From contig NZ_ATDK01000040.1 in NCBI RefSeq assembly GCF_000444135.1, forward strand, positions 1 to 64,000: a DNA stretch of 64,000 nucleotides, written 5' to 3'. Below are positions 1-9,654 of the stretch, one piece after another (positions within the stretch are counted from its first letter, which is position 1; the number at the start of each line of letters is the position of its first letter). The notes beneath the pieces are model-generated. The model did no database searches, had not been told where the DNA came from, and worked only from the letters and a program-made list of their open reading frames with translations. Source of the DNA: Pseudomonas avellanae BPIC 631. GTDB lineage: Bacteria > Pseudomonadota > Gammaproteobacteria > Pseudomonadales > Pseudomonadaceae. A program made the position numbers and the translations under genes.

Positions 1-204
1 ACGCAGAGCGTCCAGAACGGCATGCGACGCGGAGCGTCGCACGATAGTTGAGGTTGAGATAGTTACGATTATCGTTCCGCACGCTCCAGCGTCGGAATGC
101 AGTGCGTGACGCTCCGCGTCACAGATCTGTGCCGCGCCGCGCATTCAAGATCGGACGCAGAGCGTCCAGAACGGCATGCGACGCGGAGCGTCGCACGATA
201 ATCC
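1..204. repeat. Composite palindromic repeat, two copies
   Basis: Two nearly identical copies (about 1-50 and 155-204) of a roughly 50-base element contain the palindrome GACGCGGAGCGTC, the related GACGCAGAGCGTC and the link CCAGAACGGCATGC. A second module lies between them (TCGTTCCGCACGCTCC, then TGACGCTCCGCGTCACAGAT). The same two modules recur near 9.1, 23.3, 35.7, 44.9 and 53.2 kb, always between genes. No transposase is nearby. It is a REP/REPIN-type intergenic element. The left edge is cut by the window start. Short open frames inside it are by-products of the repeat. Confidence 0.85.
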
Positions 205-210
205 TCAGGC

Positions 211-248
211 GAAAAAAAGCCCCGAGCGACTTGGTCGTTCGGGGCTTC
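211..248 (-). terminator. Rho-independent terminator of metK
   Basis: Arms GCCCCGA (219-225) and TCGGGGC (239-245) form a GC-rich stem. Read on the minus strand, the stem is followed by a run of seven T (complement of A at 212-218). It lies just past the metK stop codon. Confidence 0.8.
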
Positions 249-258
249 TTTAGGAGTT

Positions 259-1449
259 TTACAGGCCGGCAGCGGCGCGCAGGGCGTCGGCGCGGTCGGT
301 TTTTTCCCAAGTGAAGGCGGTGAAGGTGTCATCGCCAACGGTCATTTCGACCGGGGTACGACCGAAGTGGCCGTAGGCCGCAGTGGCCTGGTACATCGGG
401 TGCAGCAGGTCGAGCATGGTGGTGATGGCATACGGACGCAGGTCGAAGTTGTCGCGGACCAGTTTGATGATCTTGTCGTCCGACAGCTTGCCGGTGCCGA
501 AGGTGTTCAGCGAGATCGACGTAGGCTGAGCCACACCGATAGCGTAGGACACCTGAATTTCGCAGCGTTCGGCCAGACCGGCAGCGACGATGTTCTTGGC
601 CACGTAACGACCGGCGTAGGCCGCCGAACGGTCAACCTTAGATGGGTCCTTGCCGGAGAACGCACCGCCACCGTGACGGGCCATGCCGCCGTAGGTGTCG
701 ACGATGATCTTGCGACCGGTCAGACCACAGTCGCCTACCGGGCCACCGATGATGAAGTTGCCGGTCGGGTTGATGTGGAACTGGGTGTCCTTGTGCAGCA
801 GGTGCGCAGGAATGACGTGCTTGACGATCAGTTCCATTACGCCTTCGCGCAGGTCTTTGTAGGACACATCCGGGTTGTGCTGGGTCGACAGCACGATGGC
901 ATCGACGCCGACCACCTTGCCGTTTTCATAGCGGCAAGTGACCTGGGATTTTGCATCCGGGCGCAACCACGGCAGCAGGCCGGATTTGCGGGCTTCGGCC
1001 TGACGCTGTACCAACTGGTGAGAGAAGGTGATCGGCGCGGGCATCAGCACGTCTGTTTCGTTGCTGGCGTAGCCGAACATCAGGCCCTGGTCGCCAGCGC
1101 CCTGATCTTCAGGCTTGCTGCGGTCAACGCCTTGGGCGATGTCCACCGACTGCTTGCCGATGATGTTCATCACGCCGCAGGTCGCGCCGTCGAAGCCGAC
1201 GTCGGAGCTGTTGTAGCCGATGTCGAGGATGACGTTACGCACGATGTCTTCCAGATCGACCCAGGCCGAAGTCGACACTTCGCCAGCGATGATTGCCACG
1301 CCAGTCTTGACCAGCGTTTCGCACGCTACACGGGCGTATTTGTCTTCAGCGATGATGGCGTCCAGAACCGCGTCGGAAATCTGGTCGGCGATCTTGTCCG
1401 GATGCCCTTCGGACACGGACTCGGAGGTGAAAAGTGAGTATTCGCTCAT
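259..1449 (-). CDS. metK: S-adenosylmethionine synthetase
   Basis: The 396-residue product makes S-adenosylmethionine from methionine and ATP in the cytoplasm. Full-length family features are visible: the N-terminal [12 protein letters not shown]/methionine-binding segment, the central [12 protein letters not shown] motif and the [10 protein letters not shown] loop. The length matches the family norm, so the gene looks intact. It starts 20 bases downstream of the regulator/methyltransferase gene on the same strand, so the two are probably cotranscribed from the palindrome-containing promoter region near 2.5 kb. A strong terminator follows. I see no riboswitch-sized leader directly upstream of metK. 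Identification is secure; the regulatory link is inferred. Confidence 0.98.
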   Translation of the reverse strand: MSEYSLFTSESVSEGHPDKIADQISDAVLDAIIAEDKYARVACETLVKTGVAIIAGEVSTSAWVDLEDIVRNVILDIGYNSSDVGFDGATCGVMNIIGKQSVDIAQGVDRSKPEDQGAGDQGLMFGYASNETDVLMPAPITFSHQLVQRQAEARKSGLLPWLRPDAKSQVTCRYENGKVVGVDAIVLSTQHNPDVSYKDLREGVMELIVKHVIPAHLLHKDTQFHINPTGNFIIGGPVGDCGLTGRKIIVDTYGGMARHGGGAFSGKDPSKVDRSAAYAGRYVAKNIVAAGLAERCEIQVSYAIGVAQPTSISLNTFGTGKLSDDKIIKLVRDNFDLRPYAITTMLDLLHPMYQATAAYGHFGRTPVEMTVGDDTFTAFTWEKTDRADALRAAAGL

Positions 1450-1469
1450 CTCTACGGGTTTCCTTCATT

Positions 1470-2465
1470 TTACCGATGGTGAGTGTTGCCAGCCGGTCGC
1501 TGAAAATGGCGAACCTGGATCTGGAAACCATTACGTAAGCCTACATAGAGGCTTTCCCCGGGAACTAGCCCCGCAGCGATGGCCCAACGGGCCAGGTCTT
1601 CCTGCTCGAAACCTAACCAGAGATCGCCACAGGCCTCTCTGGCCCAACTCTGGTCATGACTACACAATTCTGTTACCAGCAAGCTACCGCCGGGTTTTAC
1701 ATGGTCGGCCAGTTGCCTCAAGGCTTCGGCCGGTGCTGCAAAATGGTGAAGCACCATGTTGAGGACGACACAATCGGCGCTGACTTTAGTGTCGGTCAGT
1801 GCATCGGCCAGTCTCAGCTCAACGTTAGCCAGCGCCCTGCGCTCGCACAGGCCCCGCGCCAGTTCAAGCATGGCCGGGCTGCTGTCCATGGCAATCACCT
1901 GCTGGAAGCGTTGCGCCAGCTCTGGCAGAAAGCCGCCGTCGCCGGGGCCTACTTCCAGCGCGGTTGCCTGCGCACCGAAGCTCAGTTTGTCGAGCAGCGT
2001 CAGCAGGCTCTCGCTGTATTGCGCCAGCCCTGCAATCAGGTCTTGCTGGGCGCGAAATTTCTCCGCAGTGCGGGCAAAAAAATCCTGGCTGGCCAGTGCG
2101 CGTTGCCGATGCACCAGGCCGATACGCCCCTGAACATCGTCGGGCAAGCCTAGCGTATCGATTTCATCGAGCAACGCCGCGTGCAGCCTGCCGCCGGGCA
2201 GATCGGTATGGGGCAGGGCGCGACGGTAGAAAATCGCATTGCCTTCACGCCTTGTAGCAACCAGATCAGCCTGTGCCAGCACTTTGAGGTGGTGACTCAT
2301 GCCGGACTGGCCAATGGCAAAAATCTGCGCCAGTTCCAGCACGCCAAACGAATCGTTGCTCAGCGCGCGCAGCACATTCAGTCGCAAAGGGTCGCCGCCG
2401 GCCTTGCACAATGCAGAGAGGTCGTCGCAGGCGTCATGGCGAATGGCAGGTACGCGCAGGTTCAT
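1470..2465 (-). CDS. ArsR-family regulator fused to SAM methyltransferase domain (SahR-like)
   Basis: This 331-residue protein has an N-terminal ArsR-type winged helix (about residues 25-85; recognition helix around GQSGMSHHLKVL). Its C-terminal class I methyltransferase fold carries the SAM-binding motif EVGPGDGG at 171-178. ArsR regulators with this architecture that sense S-adenosylhomocysteine (SahR) are known to control the SAM cycle in Proteobacteria. Placement 20 bases upstream of metK fits that role. A perfect palindrome upstream (2505-2530) is the likely operator, implying autoregulation together with metK. The ATG at 2465 has a weak Shine-Dalgarno. Whether the second domain is catalytic or only a ligand sensor cannot be told from sequence. 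The ArsR plus methyltransferase assignment is solid; the SahR name is inferred. Confidence 0.8.
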   Translation of the reverse strand: MNLRVPAIRHDACDDLSALCKAGGDPLRLNVLRALSNDSFGVLELAQIFAIGQSGMSHHLKVLAQADLVATRREGNAIFYRRALPHTDLPGGRLHAALLDEIDTLGLPDDVQGRIGLVHRQRALASQDFFARTAEKFRAQQDLIAGLAQYSESLLTLLDKLSFGAQATALEVGPGDGGFLPELAQRFQQVIAMDSSPAMLELARGLCERRALANVELRLADALTDTKVSADCVVLNMVLHHFAAPAEALRQLADHVKPGGSLLVTELCSHDQSWAREACGDLWLGFEQEDLARWAIAAGLVPGESLYVGLRNGFQIQVRHFQRPAGNTHHR

Positions 2466-2504
2466 GGTTGCGCAGTCTAAAGAGCGATCCTGAACGTCGC
2501 AAGG

Positions 2505-2530
2505 GCAATATCAAAAAGTTTTGATATTGC
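2505..2530. promoter_or_regulatory. Perfect palindrome, probable operator of the ArsR/SahR-like regulator
   Basis: GCAATATCAAAA (2505-2516) and its exact complement TTTTGATATTGC (2519-2530) flank a central AG. Twelve-base perfect arms in the spacer between the regulator gene and the divergent transketolase gene are typical of a dimeric winged-helix operator. It lies 40 bases from the regulator start and about 195 bases from the tktA start, so metK operon control is the more likely job. There is no T-run, so it is not a terminator. Confidence 0.75.
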
Positions 2531-2724
2531 TTGATGGGTGGCATCGGTCAGGCTTTGTGAACTTGTCGCGCTGATGGGTAATCCAGTCCTTACAGGCCAA
2601 ATAATGTCCGTGATGCAGGAAAAAAGCCTATGGTCGACTATCTGTGATTGCCCCCGGCCTGTCCCTGAGGGAAAATGGCCGTCTTTTTTCCGATCCTAAT
2701 TTTACAATTCCCAGGAGATCAGCG

Positions 2725-4722
2725 ATGCCAAGCCGTCGTGAGCGTGCCAATGCTATTCGTGCCCTAAGCATGGATGCCGTGCAAAAAGCCAACAGCGGCC
2801 ATCCGGGTGCCCCGATGGGCATGGCGGATATCGCCGAGGTTCTGTGGCGCGATTATCTGAAACACAACCCGACCAACCCGTCGTTTGCCGACCGTGACCG
2901 TTTCATCATGTCCAACGGCCACGGCTCGATGCTGGTCTATTCGCTGCTGCACCTGACCGGCTATGACCTGTCCATCGACGATCTGAAAAACTTCCGTCAG
3001 TTGCACAGCCGCACGCCGGGCCACCCGGAGTTTGGCTACACCCCAGGCGTTGAAACCACCACTGGCCCACTGGGTCAGGGTTTTGCCAATGCCGTCGGTT
3101 TCGCCGCTGCCGAGAAGACCCTCGCTGCACAGTTCAACCGTCCAGGCCACTCCATCGTTGATCACCATACCTACGTGTTCATGGGTGATGGCTGCATGAT
3201 GGAAGGCATTTCGCACGAAGTCGCCTCCCTGGCCGGCACGCTGCAACTGGGCAAGCTGATCGCGTTCTACGATGACAACGGCATCTCCATCGACGGCGAA
3301 GTCGAAGGCTGGTTCACCGATGACACGCCAAAGCGTTTTGAAGCCTACGGCTGGCAGGTCATTCGCAATGTCGACGGTCATGACGCCGACGAAATCAAGA
3401 CCGCCATCGACACCGCTCGCAAAAGCGACCAGCCAACGCTGATCTGCTGCAAGACCACCATCGGTTTCGGCTCGCCGAACAAGCAGGGCAAGGAAGAGTC
3501 CCACGGTGCACCGCTGGGCGCTGACGAAATCGCCCTGACCCGCGCTGCTCTGAAGTGGAACCATGGTCCTTTCGAAATCCCGGCTGATATCTACGCCGAG
3601 TGGAATGCGAAGGAAAAAGGCCTGGCTGTTGAAGCTGAGTGGGACCAGCGCTTTGCTGCCTACTCTGCTGCCTTCCCGGAGCTTGCCAATGAATTTATCC
3701 GTCGCATGAGCGGCGAACTTCCTGCTGACTTTGCCGAGAAGTCGGCGGCTTACGTTGCCGAAGTCAACGCCAAGGGCGAAACCATTGCCAGCCGCAAGGC
3801 CAGCCAAAACGCGCTGAGCGCACTGGGCCCGTTGCTGCCGGAAATTCTCGGCGGTTCGGCTGACCTGGCCGGTTCCAACCTGACCATCTGGAAAGGCTGC
3901 AAGAGCATCACTGGCGAAGATCCTAACGGCAACTACCTGCATTACGGCGTTCGCGAGTTCGGCATGGCCGCCATGATGAACGGCATTGCTCTGCACGGTG
4001 GCTTCGTGCCATATGGCGCAACCTTCCTGATCTTCATGGAATACGCGCGCAATGCGGTGCGTATGGCCTCGTTGATGAAAAAGCGCGTGATCTACGTGTT
4101 CACCCACGACTCCATCGGTCTGGGTGAAGACGGTCCGACTCACCAGCCAATCGAGCAACTGACCAGCCTGCGTACCACGCCGAACCTGGACACCTGGCGT
4201 CCGGCAGATGCCGTTGAATCGGCAGTGGCCTGGAAATACTCGCTGGAGCGTAACGACGGCCCTTCCGCGTTGATCTTCTCGCGTCAGAACCTGACTCACC
4301 AGGCGCGTGAACCGCAGCAAATAGATGCCATCGCTCGTGGTGGTTACGTATTGCGCGACTGCGCTGCAGAACCCGAGCTGATCCTGATCGCGACCGGTTC
4401 GGAAGTTGGTCTGGCCGTTGAAGCCTACGAAAAGCTGACCGCTCAGGGCCGCAATGTTCGTGTGGTTTCCATGCCATGCACCAGCGTCTTCGAAGCTCAG
4501 GACGCAGGCTACAAGCAAGCCGTTCTGCCACTTCAGGTCAGCGCACGTATTGCTATCGAAGCGGCTCATGCCGACTACTGGTACAAATACGTGGGCCTGG
4601 AAGGCCGTGTGATCGGCATGACCACCTTCGGCGAGTCGGCGCCTGCGCCACTGCTGTTCGAAGAGTTCGGCTTCACGCTGGAAAACGTCCTGAGCATTGC
4701 TGACGAGCTGCTGGAAGACTGA
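2725..4722 (+). CDS. tktA: Transketolase
   Basis: A thiamine-diphosphate enzyme of the pentose phosphate pathway that transfers two-carbon ketol units between sugar phosphates. The start chosen is the ATG at 2725, preceded by AGGAG at 2713; it gives 665 residues, the usual family length. An upstream in-frame extension to 2644 has no good ribosome site. Visible motifs are the N-terminal HPGAPMG segment, the ThDP-binding motif starting MGDGC and ending in the DDN of [10 protein letters not shown], and the transketolase loop GEDGPTHQP. It heads a same-strand series tktA-epd-pgk-fba supplying erythrose-4-phosphate, pyridoxal precursors and lower-glycolysis intermediates. Confidence 0.98.
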   Translation: MPSRRERANAIRALSMDAVQKANSGHPGAPMGMADIAEVLWRDYLKHNPTNPSFADRDRFIMSNGHGSMLVYSLLHLTGYDLSIDDLKNFRQLHSRTPGHPEFGYTPGVETTTGPLGQGFANAVGFAAAEKTLAAQFNRPGHSIVDHHTYVFMGDGCMMEGISHEVASLAGTLQLGKLIAFYDDNGISIDGEVEGWFTDDTPKRFEAYGWQVIRNVDGHDADEIKTAIDTARKSDQPTLICCKTTIGFGSPNKQGKEESHGAPLGADEIALTRAALKWNHGPFEIPADIYAEWNAKEKGLAVEAEWDQRFAAYSAAFPELANEFIRRMSGELPADFAEKSAAYVAEVNAKGETIASRKASQNALSALGPLLPEILGGSADLAGSNLTIWKGCKSITGEDPNGNYLHYGVREFGMAAMMNGIALHGGFVPYGATFLIFMEYARNAVRMASLMKKRVIYVFTHDSIGLGEDGPTHQPIEQLTSLRTTPNLDTWRPADAVESAVAWKYSLERNDGPSALIFSRQNLTHQAREPQQIDAIARGGYVLRDCAAEPELILIATGSEVGLAVEAYEKLTAQGRNVRVVSMPCTSVFEAQDAGYKQAVLPLQVSARIAIEAAHADYWYKYVGLEGRVIGMTTFGESAPAPLLFEEFGFTLENVLSIADELLED

Positions 4723-4750
4723 TCAGCTGCTTGATGTTGATGTTGATGTT

Positions 4751-4835
4751 GTGGGAGCGAGCTTGCTCGCGAATGAGAGCACTCGGTTTGCCTGACTCAC
4801 CGAGGCGCTTCCTTCGCGGACAAGTCCGCTCCCAC
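4751..4835. repeat. REPIN (inverted pair of REP sequences)
   Basis: Two REP copies in opposite orientation lie between tktA and epd: 4751-4773 beginning GTGGGAGCGAGC and 4813-4835 ending GTCCGCTCCCAC. The outer bases pair exactly, but the cores differ (GAGCTTGCTC on the left, GGACAAGTCC on the right), so two REP subtypes are joined. A run GGTTTT follows; the element could also weaken read-through from tktA. Confidence 0.85.
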
Positions 4836-4882
4836 AGGTTTTATCGTTTACGCAACCTGGTTCATCCCCTGGCGAAAATTTC

Positions 4883-5926
4883 ATGCCCCAGCCCCGCCCT
4901 TACAAAGTTGCTCTGAACGGTTACGGCCGTATTGGCCGTTGTGTTGTACGCGCGTTGTGCGAGCGGGGGGCCAAGGCCGGGTTTGAAGTGGTTGCCATCA
5001 ACGACCTGGCTGACATGGCCAGTCTCGAATACCTCACGCGCTTTGACTCCACACACGGCCGGTTCCCTGGCGAAGTGCGGGTCGAAGGGCAATACCTGCA
5101 CATCAACGACCACCGCATCAAGGTGCTGCGCAGTGCGACGCCGGAAGGCATCGACTGGGCCGAGCTGGAAGTCGATCTGGTGCTTGAGTGCTCAGGTGTC
5201 TACAACAACCGTGACGACGGCCAGCGTTTTCTCGCGGCCGGTGCGCCACGGGTGCTGTTTTCCCAGCCGATGGCCAGTGAGCGCGATGTCGATGCCACGG
5301 TGGTGTTCGGCATCAATCAGCAGAAACTGACCGGCCGGGAATTACTGGTTTCCGCAGCGTCGTGCACCACCAACTGCAGTGTGCCACTGCTGCGTTTGCT
5401 GGATCAGGCCATCGGGCTTGAATACATCACCATCACCACGATCCACTCGGCGATGAACGATCAACCGGTGATCGACGCTTATCACCACGAGGATCTGCGC
5501 CGCACACGCTCGGCGTTCCAGTCGATCATTCCGGTGTCCACCGGTCTGGCGAGAGGAATCGAGCGGCTGCTTCCGGAACTTGCCGGCCGAATTCAGGCCA
5601 AAGCTGTTCGTGTGCCGACCGTCAATGTGTCGTGCCTGGACATCACGTTGCAAACGGCGCGGGACACCGACGCCGTGGAAATCAACCGTATCCTGCGCGA
5701 GGCTGCCACCAGTGGCCCGCTCAAGGGGCTGCTGGCCTACACTGAGTTGCCGCACGCCAGCTGCGATTTCAATCATGACCCGCATTCGGCGATTGTCGAT
5801 GCGAGTCAGACCCGCGTTTCTGGTCCAAGGCTGGTGAATTTGCTGGCCTGGTTCGATAACGAGTGGGGCTTTGCCAATCGAATGCTCGACGTCGCTGATC
5901 ACTTTTTGCGCGTCGCTGACCAATAA
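4883..5926 (+). CDS. epd: D-erythrose-4-phosphate dehydrogenase
   Basis: A 347-residue NAD-dependent enzyme of the GAPDH superfamily that oxidises erythrose-4-phosphate to 4-phosphoerythronate, the first committed step of pyridoxal 5'-phosphate synthesis. The Rossmann motif NGYGRIGR is at residues 12-19 and the catalytic cysteine is C161 in ASCTTNC. The epd assignment over glycolytic GAPDH rests on the transketolase-epd-pgk order, conserved in gammaproteobacteria, and on the N-terminal form. GAPDH activity in addition cannot be excluded. The pgk start follows 21 bases after its stop, so cotranscription is likely. Confidence 0.93.
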   Translation: MPQPRPYKVALNGYGRIGRCVVRALCERGAKAGFEVVAINDLADMASLEYLTRFDSTHGRFPGEVRVEGQYLHINDHRIKVLRSATPEGIDWAELEVDLVLECSGVYNNRDDGQRFLAAGAPRVLFSQPMASERDVDATVVFGINQQKLTGRELLVSAASCTTNCSVPLLRLLDQAIGLEYITITTIHSAMNDQPVIDAYHHEDLRRTRSAFQSIIPVSTGLARGIERLLPELAGRIQAKAVRVPTVNVSCLDITLQTARDTDAVEINRILREAATSGPLKGLLAYTELPHASCDFNHDPHSAIVDASQTRVSGPRLVNLLAWFDNEWGFANRMLDVADHFLRVADQ

Positions 5927-5947
5927 CAGTAAAAAACAGGAATGCTC

Positions 5948-7111
5948 ATGACCGTCTTGAAGATGACCGACCTCGATCTGCAAGGTAAACGTGTACTGAT
6001 CCGCGAAGACCTCAACGTTCCGATAAAGGACGGCGTGGTCAGCAGCGATGCACGTATTCTTGCCTCGCTGCCGACCATCAGGCTGGCGCTGGAAAAAGGC
6101 GCGGCCGTCATGGTCTGCTCGCACCTGGGCCGTCCGACCGAGGGCGAGTTTTCTGCTGAAAACAGCCTCAAGCCGGTTGCTGAATACCTGAGCAAGGCAT
6201 TGGGTCGTGACGTTCCGCTGGTCGCCGATTACCTGGACGGCGTTGACGTCAAGGCGGGCGACATCGTGTTGTTCGAGAACGTTCGCTTCAACAAGGGCGA
6301 GAAAAAGAACGCCGACGAGCTGGCGCAGAAGTACGCGGCCCTGTGCGACGTGTTCGTGATGGACGCTTTTGGCACCGCTCACCGCGCTGAAGGCTCGACC
6401 CACGGCGTGGCCAAATACGCCAAGGTGGCTGCTGCTGGCCCGTTGCTGGCTGCCGAACTGGAAGCGCTGGGCAAGGCGCTGGGCGCTCCGGCTCAGCCAA
6501 TGGCTGCTATCGTCGCCGGTTCCAAAGTGTCGACCAAGCTGGACGTGCTCAACAGCCTGAGCGCGATCTGCGATCAGTTGATTGTTGGCGGCGGGATTGC
6601 CAACACCTTTCTGGCCGCAGCCGGTCACAAGGTCGGCAAGTCGCTCTACGAGCCAGACCTGCTGGACACCGCGCGCGCCATTGCCGCCAAGGTCAGCGTG
6701 CCGTTGCCGACTGACGTGGTGGTTGCCAAGGAATTCGCCGAGAGCGCCACTGCAACCGTCAAGCTGATCGCTGATGTGGCCGACGACGACATGATTCTGG
6801 ACATTGGCCCACAAACTGCTGCGCACTTCGCCGAACTGTTGAAATCTTCCGGGACTATCCTGTGGAACGGTCCGGTTGGCGTATTCGAGTTCGACCAGTT
6901 CGGTGAAGGCACCAAAACGCTGGCCAAGGCCATTGCCGAGAGCAAGGCGTTCTCCATCGCGGGCGGTGGCGATACGCTGGCAGCGATCGACAAGTATGGT
7001 GTGGCAGATCAGATTTCCTACATCTCGACCGGTGGCGGTGCGTTCCTCGAATTCGTGGAAGGCAAGGTTCTGCCAGCGGTTGAAATGCTCGAACAACGTG
7101 CCAAGGCCTGA
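5948..7111 (+). CDS. pgk: Phosphoglycerate kinase
   Basis: Glycolytic/gluconeogenic kinase interconverting 1,3-bisphosphoglycerate and 3-phosphoglycerate. The ATG at 5948 is preferred over the in-frame ATG at 5942 because the AGGA at 5938-5941 is then spaced normally; this gives 387 residues, the usual length. Characteristic segments are [11 protein letters not shown] near the N-terminus, CSHLGRPT, the nucleotide-binding GGGDT and the C-terminal [10 protein letters not shown]. It sits between epd and fba on the same strand. Confidence 0.97.
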   Translation: MTVLKMTDLDLQGKRVLIREDLNVPIKDGVVSSDARILASLPTIRLALEKGAAVMVCSHLGRPTEGEFSAENSLKPVAEYLSKALGRDVPLVADYLDGVDVKAGDIVLFENVRFNKGEKKNADELAQKYAALCDVFVMDAFGTAHRAEGSTHGVAKYAKVAAAGPLLAAELEALGKALGAPAQPMAAIVAGSKVSTKLDVLNSLSAICDQLIVGGGIANTFLAAAGHKVGKSLYEPDLLDTARAIAAKVSVPLPTDVVVAKEFAESATATVKLIADVADDDMILDIGPQTAAHFAELLKSSGTILWNGPVGVFEFDQFGEGTKTLAKAIAESKAFSIAGGGDTLAAIDKYGVADQISYISTGGGAFLEFVEGKVLPAVEMLEQRAKA

Positions 7112-7138
7112 GTAGCGGCTTTGGGCAAGGAGTAGTCA

Positions 7139-7372
7139 ATGGTCAGGGCGTTACCGTGGTTTCTCATCGCAGGTTTGCTGGCCGGTTGCGCGGGCAAACC
7201 TGCGGCTGATGAGGTGGAGAGTGACTCCCCGACCCAGCCGCTCCAGCTGAGCTGCTATCAGGCGGGCTGGCAAGCCGAGACCGTGCCGGTGATCTACAAG
7301 CGTGGCGGGCCGGAGGTGTGGGATCGGTACGAATTCATGCCGCGCAAAACCGGCAGCGTGGGTTGCCTGTAG
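7139..7372 (+). CDS. Small lipoprotein of unknown function
   Basis: A 77-residue protein with a type II signal peptide: hydrophobic LPWFLIAGLL followed by the lipobox LAGC, acylated cysteine at residue 17. The mature part is about 60 residues with two further cysteines and no domain I recognise. AAGGAG (7127-7132) precedes the ATG. It lies 27 bases after pgk and may be read with it. It is a real gene by ribosome site and signal peptide; function unknown. Confidence 0.75.
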   Translation: MVRALPWFLIAGLLAGCAGKPAADEVESDSPTQPLQLSCYQAGWQAETVPVIYKRGGPEVWDRYEFMPRKTGSVGCL

Positions 7373-7458
7373 TTCAGGCCTCAGACCTGTCAGTCACCAT
7401 TGACGGGCTTCGGTGGTTTTTATTGAATGAATATTTTTCCGAGCAGCCAGGAGACGTG

Positions 7459-7785
7459 ATGAAAGGCGTGATTGCCCTTGGGGCTTTGGCACTGCTTGGC
7501 GGTTGTTCGAGCATGAGCACACCGCAGCAGAATGACCCCTGGAACCGTTGGGTCTGCGACAGCAATGCAGAGGTCAACTGGCGCTACATCGACTCGGCCA
7601 AAAAGGAAGTCGATGTTCGCCTGAATCAGAGCGATCAGGTGTTCAGGCTCAAGGCTGAACCCGGCGCTGCCAGCGGAACGCTGTACAGCAACAACGTGTT
7701 GGCATTCGTCAACAAGGGTAGCGAAGGCCTGATTTATTGGGACGCTACCAACGATCTGATCGGTCGCGGCTGCAAGGCCCGATAA
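7459..7785 (+). CDS. MliC/PliC-like lipoprotein (putative lysozyme inhibitor)
   Basis: A 108-residue lipoprotein. The ATG at 7459 is chosen because CAGGAG (7448-7453) precedes it and a lipobox LGGC (Cys16) follows. The mature domain has paired cysteines (WVCDS near the start, GRGCK at the end) and the segment ASGTLYSNNVLAFVNKG, which resembles the SGxxY...fwtKG signature of membrane-bound c-type lysozyme inhibitors. Such proteins protect periplasmic peptidoglycan from host lysozyme. The assignment rests on motif resemblance only and needs a profile search. It sits between pgk and fba; an LprI-like protein is encoded 1.9 kb away. Confidence 0.65.
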   Translation: MKGVIALGALALLGGCSSMSTPQQNDPWNRWVCDSNAEVNWRYIDSAKKEVDVRLNQSDQVFRLKAEPGAASGTLYSNNVLAFVNKGSEGLIYWDATNDLIGRGCKAR

Positions 7786-7898
7786 GTCGGATCACGCGCA
7801 CACACGCCCGGCCCCTGTGGCCGTGCCTATAACTTGAATAGCAGCCGCCACTACGGCAGGCTTGCACGATAACGACCCTACCGGGAGAGAGACAGACA

Positions 7899-8963
7899 AT
7901 GGCACTTATCAGCATGCGCCAGATGTTGGACCACGCAGCCGAATTCGGTTATGGCGTTCCAGCTTTCAACGTAAACAACCTGGAACAGATGCGCGCCATT
8001 ATGGAAGCGGCCGACAAGACCGACTCCCCGGTGATCGTTCAGGCTTCTGCCGGTGCCCGCAAATACGCCGGTGCGCCGTTCTTGCGCCACCTGATTCTGG
8101 CGGCTGTTGAAGAATTCCCGCACATCCCGGTGGTCATGCACCAGGATCACGGCACCAGCCCGGATATCTGCCAGCGCTCGATCCAGCTGGGCTTCAGCTC
8201 GGTCATGATGGACGGCTCGCTGCGCGAAGACGGCAAGACCCCGGCTGACTATGACTACAACGTCGATGTAACCCGTCGCGTGGTCGCTTTTGCCCACGCC
8301 TGCGGCGTTTCCGTGGAAGGCGAGCTGGGCGTTCTGGGTTCGCTGGAAACCGGCATGGCCGGTGAAGAAGACGGCGTTGGCGCAGAAGGCGTTCTGGACC
8401 ACAGCCAGATGCTGACTGACCCGGAAGAAGCGGCCGACTTCGTCAAGCGCACCCAGGTTGATGCACTGGCCATCGCCATTGGCACCAGCCACGGCGCGTA
8501 CAAGTTCACCAAGCCGCCTACCGGCGACATCCTGGCAATCGAGCGCATCAAAGAGATCCACAAGCGCATCCCGAACACTCACCTGGTGATGCACGGTTCT
8601 TCGTCGGTTCCACAGGAATGGCTGAAGATCATCAACGAGTTCGGCGGCGACATCAAAGAAACCTACGGTGTGCCGGTCGAAGAAATCGTTGAAGGCATCA
8701 AGCACGGCGTGCGCAAGGTCAACATCGACACTGACCTGCGTCTGGCCTCTACCGGTGCCATCCGCGAATTCATGGCCAAACACCCAAGCGAGTTCGACCC
8801 GCGCAAGTACCTGGCCAAAACCGTTTCGGCCATGCGCGACGTGTGCATCGCGCGTTACGAAGCATTCGGCACCGCTGGCAACGCCTCGAAGATCAAACCG
8901 GTCTCCCTGGACGCCATGTTCGAACGCTACGCCCGTGGCGAGCTGGATGCCAAGATCAACTGA
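7899..8963 (+). CDS. fba: Class II fructose-bisphosphate aldolase
   Basis: A 354-residue zinc-dependent aldolase cleaving or forming fructose-1,6-bisphosphate. It matches the long bacterial/Calvin-cycle subtype: [19 protein letters not shown] at the N-terminus, the zinc and substrate segment HQDHGTSPD, the zinc ligand in VEGELG, and NIDTDLR near the C-terminus. GGGAGA precedes the ATG. Pseudomonads use it mainly for gluconeogenesis. A terminator follows immediately, ending the central-carbon cluster. Confidence 0.97.
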   Translation: MALISMRQMLDHAAEFGYGVPAFNVNNLEQMRAIMEAADKTDSPVIVQASAGARKYAGAPFLRHLILAAVEEFPHIPVVMHQDHGTSPDICQRSIQLGFSSVMMDGSLREDGKTPADYDYNVDVTRRVVAFAHACGVSVEGELGVLGSLETGMAGEEDGVGAEGVLDHSQMLTDPEEAADFVKRTQVDALAIAIGTSHGAYKFTKPPTGDILAIERIKEIHKRIPNTHLVMHGSSSVPQEWLKIINEFGGDIKETYGVPVEEIVEGIKHGVRKVNIDTDLRLASTGAIREFMAKHPSEFDPRKYLAKTVSAMRDVCIARYEAFGTAGNASKIKPVSLDAMFERYARGELDAKIN

Positions 8964-8979
8964 GTTGATTGCGCATTGA

Positions 8980-9007
8980 AAAAAACCGCAGAAATGCGGG
9001 TTTTTTA
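8980..9007 (+). terminator. Rho-independent terminator of fba
   Basis: Stem CCGCA (8986-8990) / TGCGG (8995-8999) with loop GAAA, flanked by an A-run upstream and TTTTTT at 9001-9006. It could act in both directions. Confidence 0.8.
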
Positions 9008-9025
9008 TAACACTTCGAAATTGGC

Positions 9026-9175
9026 TGCGCGGCACAGGTTTGTGACGCGGAGCGTCGCGACAGGCATTCCCACGCTGGAGCGTGAGGAACGATCGATGTC
9101 CGGGAGAGCACCTACAGCTATCGTGCGACGCTCCGCGTCGCATGCCGTTCTGGACGCTCTGCGTCCTCTCTTGAC
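9026..9175. repeat. Composite palindromic repeat (inverted copy)
   Basis: Same family as at 1-204, here as a module with TGACGCGGAGCGTC (9042 onward) followed by the reverse-oriented 50-base element (about 9119-9168, TGCGACGCTCCGCGTCGCAT then TCTGGACGCTCTGCGTCC). It separates the convergent fba and DUF3010 genes. Confidence 0.8.
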
Positions 9176-9179
9176 GTGC

Positions 9180-9599
9180 TTAAACGCTCTTCATCAACCC
9201 AGCACACGCTGCCTTGTAAGCCTCGTGCTGATACTTGTTCAGCGTATCGGGCAGGGCGAAAGCGTGTTTCTTGTTTTGCGCGTTGATGGTCTGCGGCGAG
9301 ATCAGCGCTACATCGCAATCGGACATCAGTTGAAAGATGGTTTCGATCTTGAAGGTGGTCGGGCCGCCGGCGAATTCGCCTTTCTTGCTGCGCTTTTTGA
9401 TGGCGATGTGGCTAACGCCGTTTTCGCGTACGAAGCTGGCGAGCTGCGTAGCGAAAGCCTTGACGTTGGCAGGCTCTTCATCGTCTTCCAGCGCGATCTT
9501 TTTCGTGGCCAGGGGCAGATGAGCGAGCCCGCTGCTCTGCCGAGTGGCGAGGGCGAAAATGGCTTCGCTGCCTTTGATTTCTACACCGCAAATAATCAT
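9180..9599 (-). CDS. DUF3010 family protein
   Basis: A 139-residue cytoplasmic protein beginning MIICGVEIKGSEAIFAL, characteristic of the DUF3010 family, whose function is not established. The N-terminal part resembles an RNase H-like/actin-type beta-hairpin start (GVEIKGSEAIFA), but this is only an impression. There is no signal peptide or membrane segment. It is convergent with fba across a repeat and followed upstream by the LprI-like gene on the same strand, 55 bases away. The family call is good; no role is proposed. Confidence 0.8.
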   Translation of the reverse strand: MIICGVEIKGSEAIFALATRQSSGLAHLPLATKKIALEDDEEPANVKAFATQLASFVRENGVSHIAIKKRSKKGEFAGGPTTFKIETIFQLMSDCDVALISPQTINAQNKKHAFALPDTLNKYQHEAYKAACAGLMKSV

Positions 9600-9654
9600 G
9601 AGAAAACCTGATGAGCTCGTTCATATAAAGAAGCAGGTTATCTCATCGTAGCCG

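Noticed and set aside
69-338. Short open frames in the repeat at the left edge
   Set aside because: They are translations of the palindromic repeat; similar frames appear at every copy.
2764-4569. A 601-codon open frame antisense to tktA, and other long antisense frames (for example 5342-7096, 12124-13845, 26922-28817, 61945-63327)
   Set aside because: They lie wholly opposite well-identified genes, carry no family motifs, and arise from high-GC third-position bias.
4723-4860. Intrinsic terminator of tktA
   Set aside because: The only strong hairpin is the REPIN, and it lacks a proper T-run directly after the stem.
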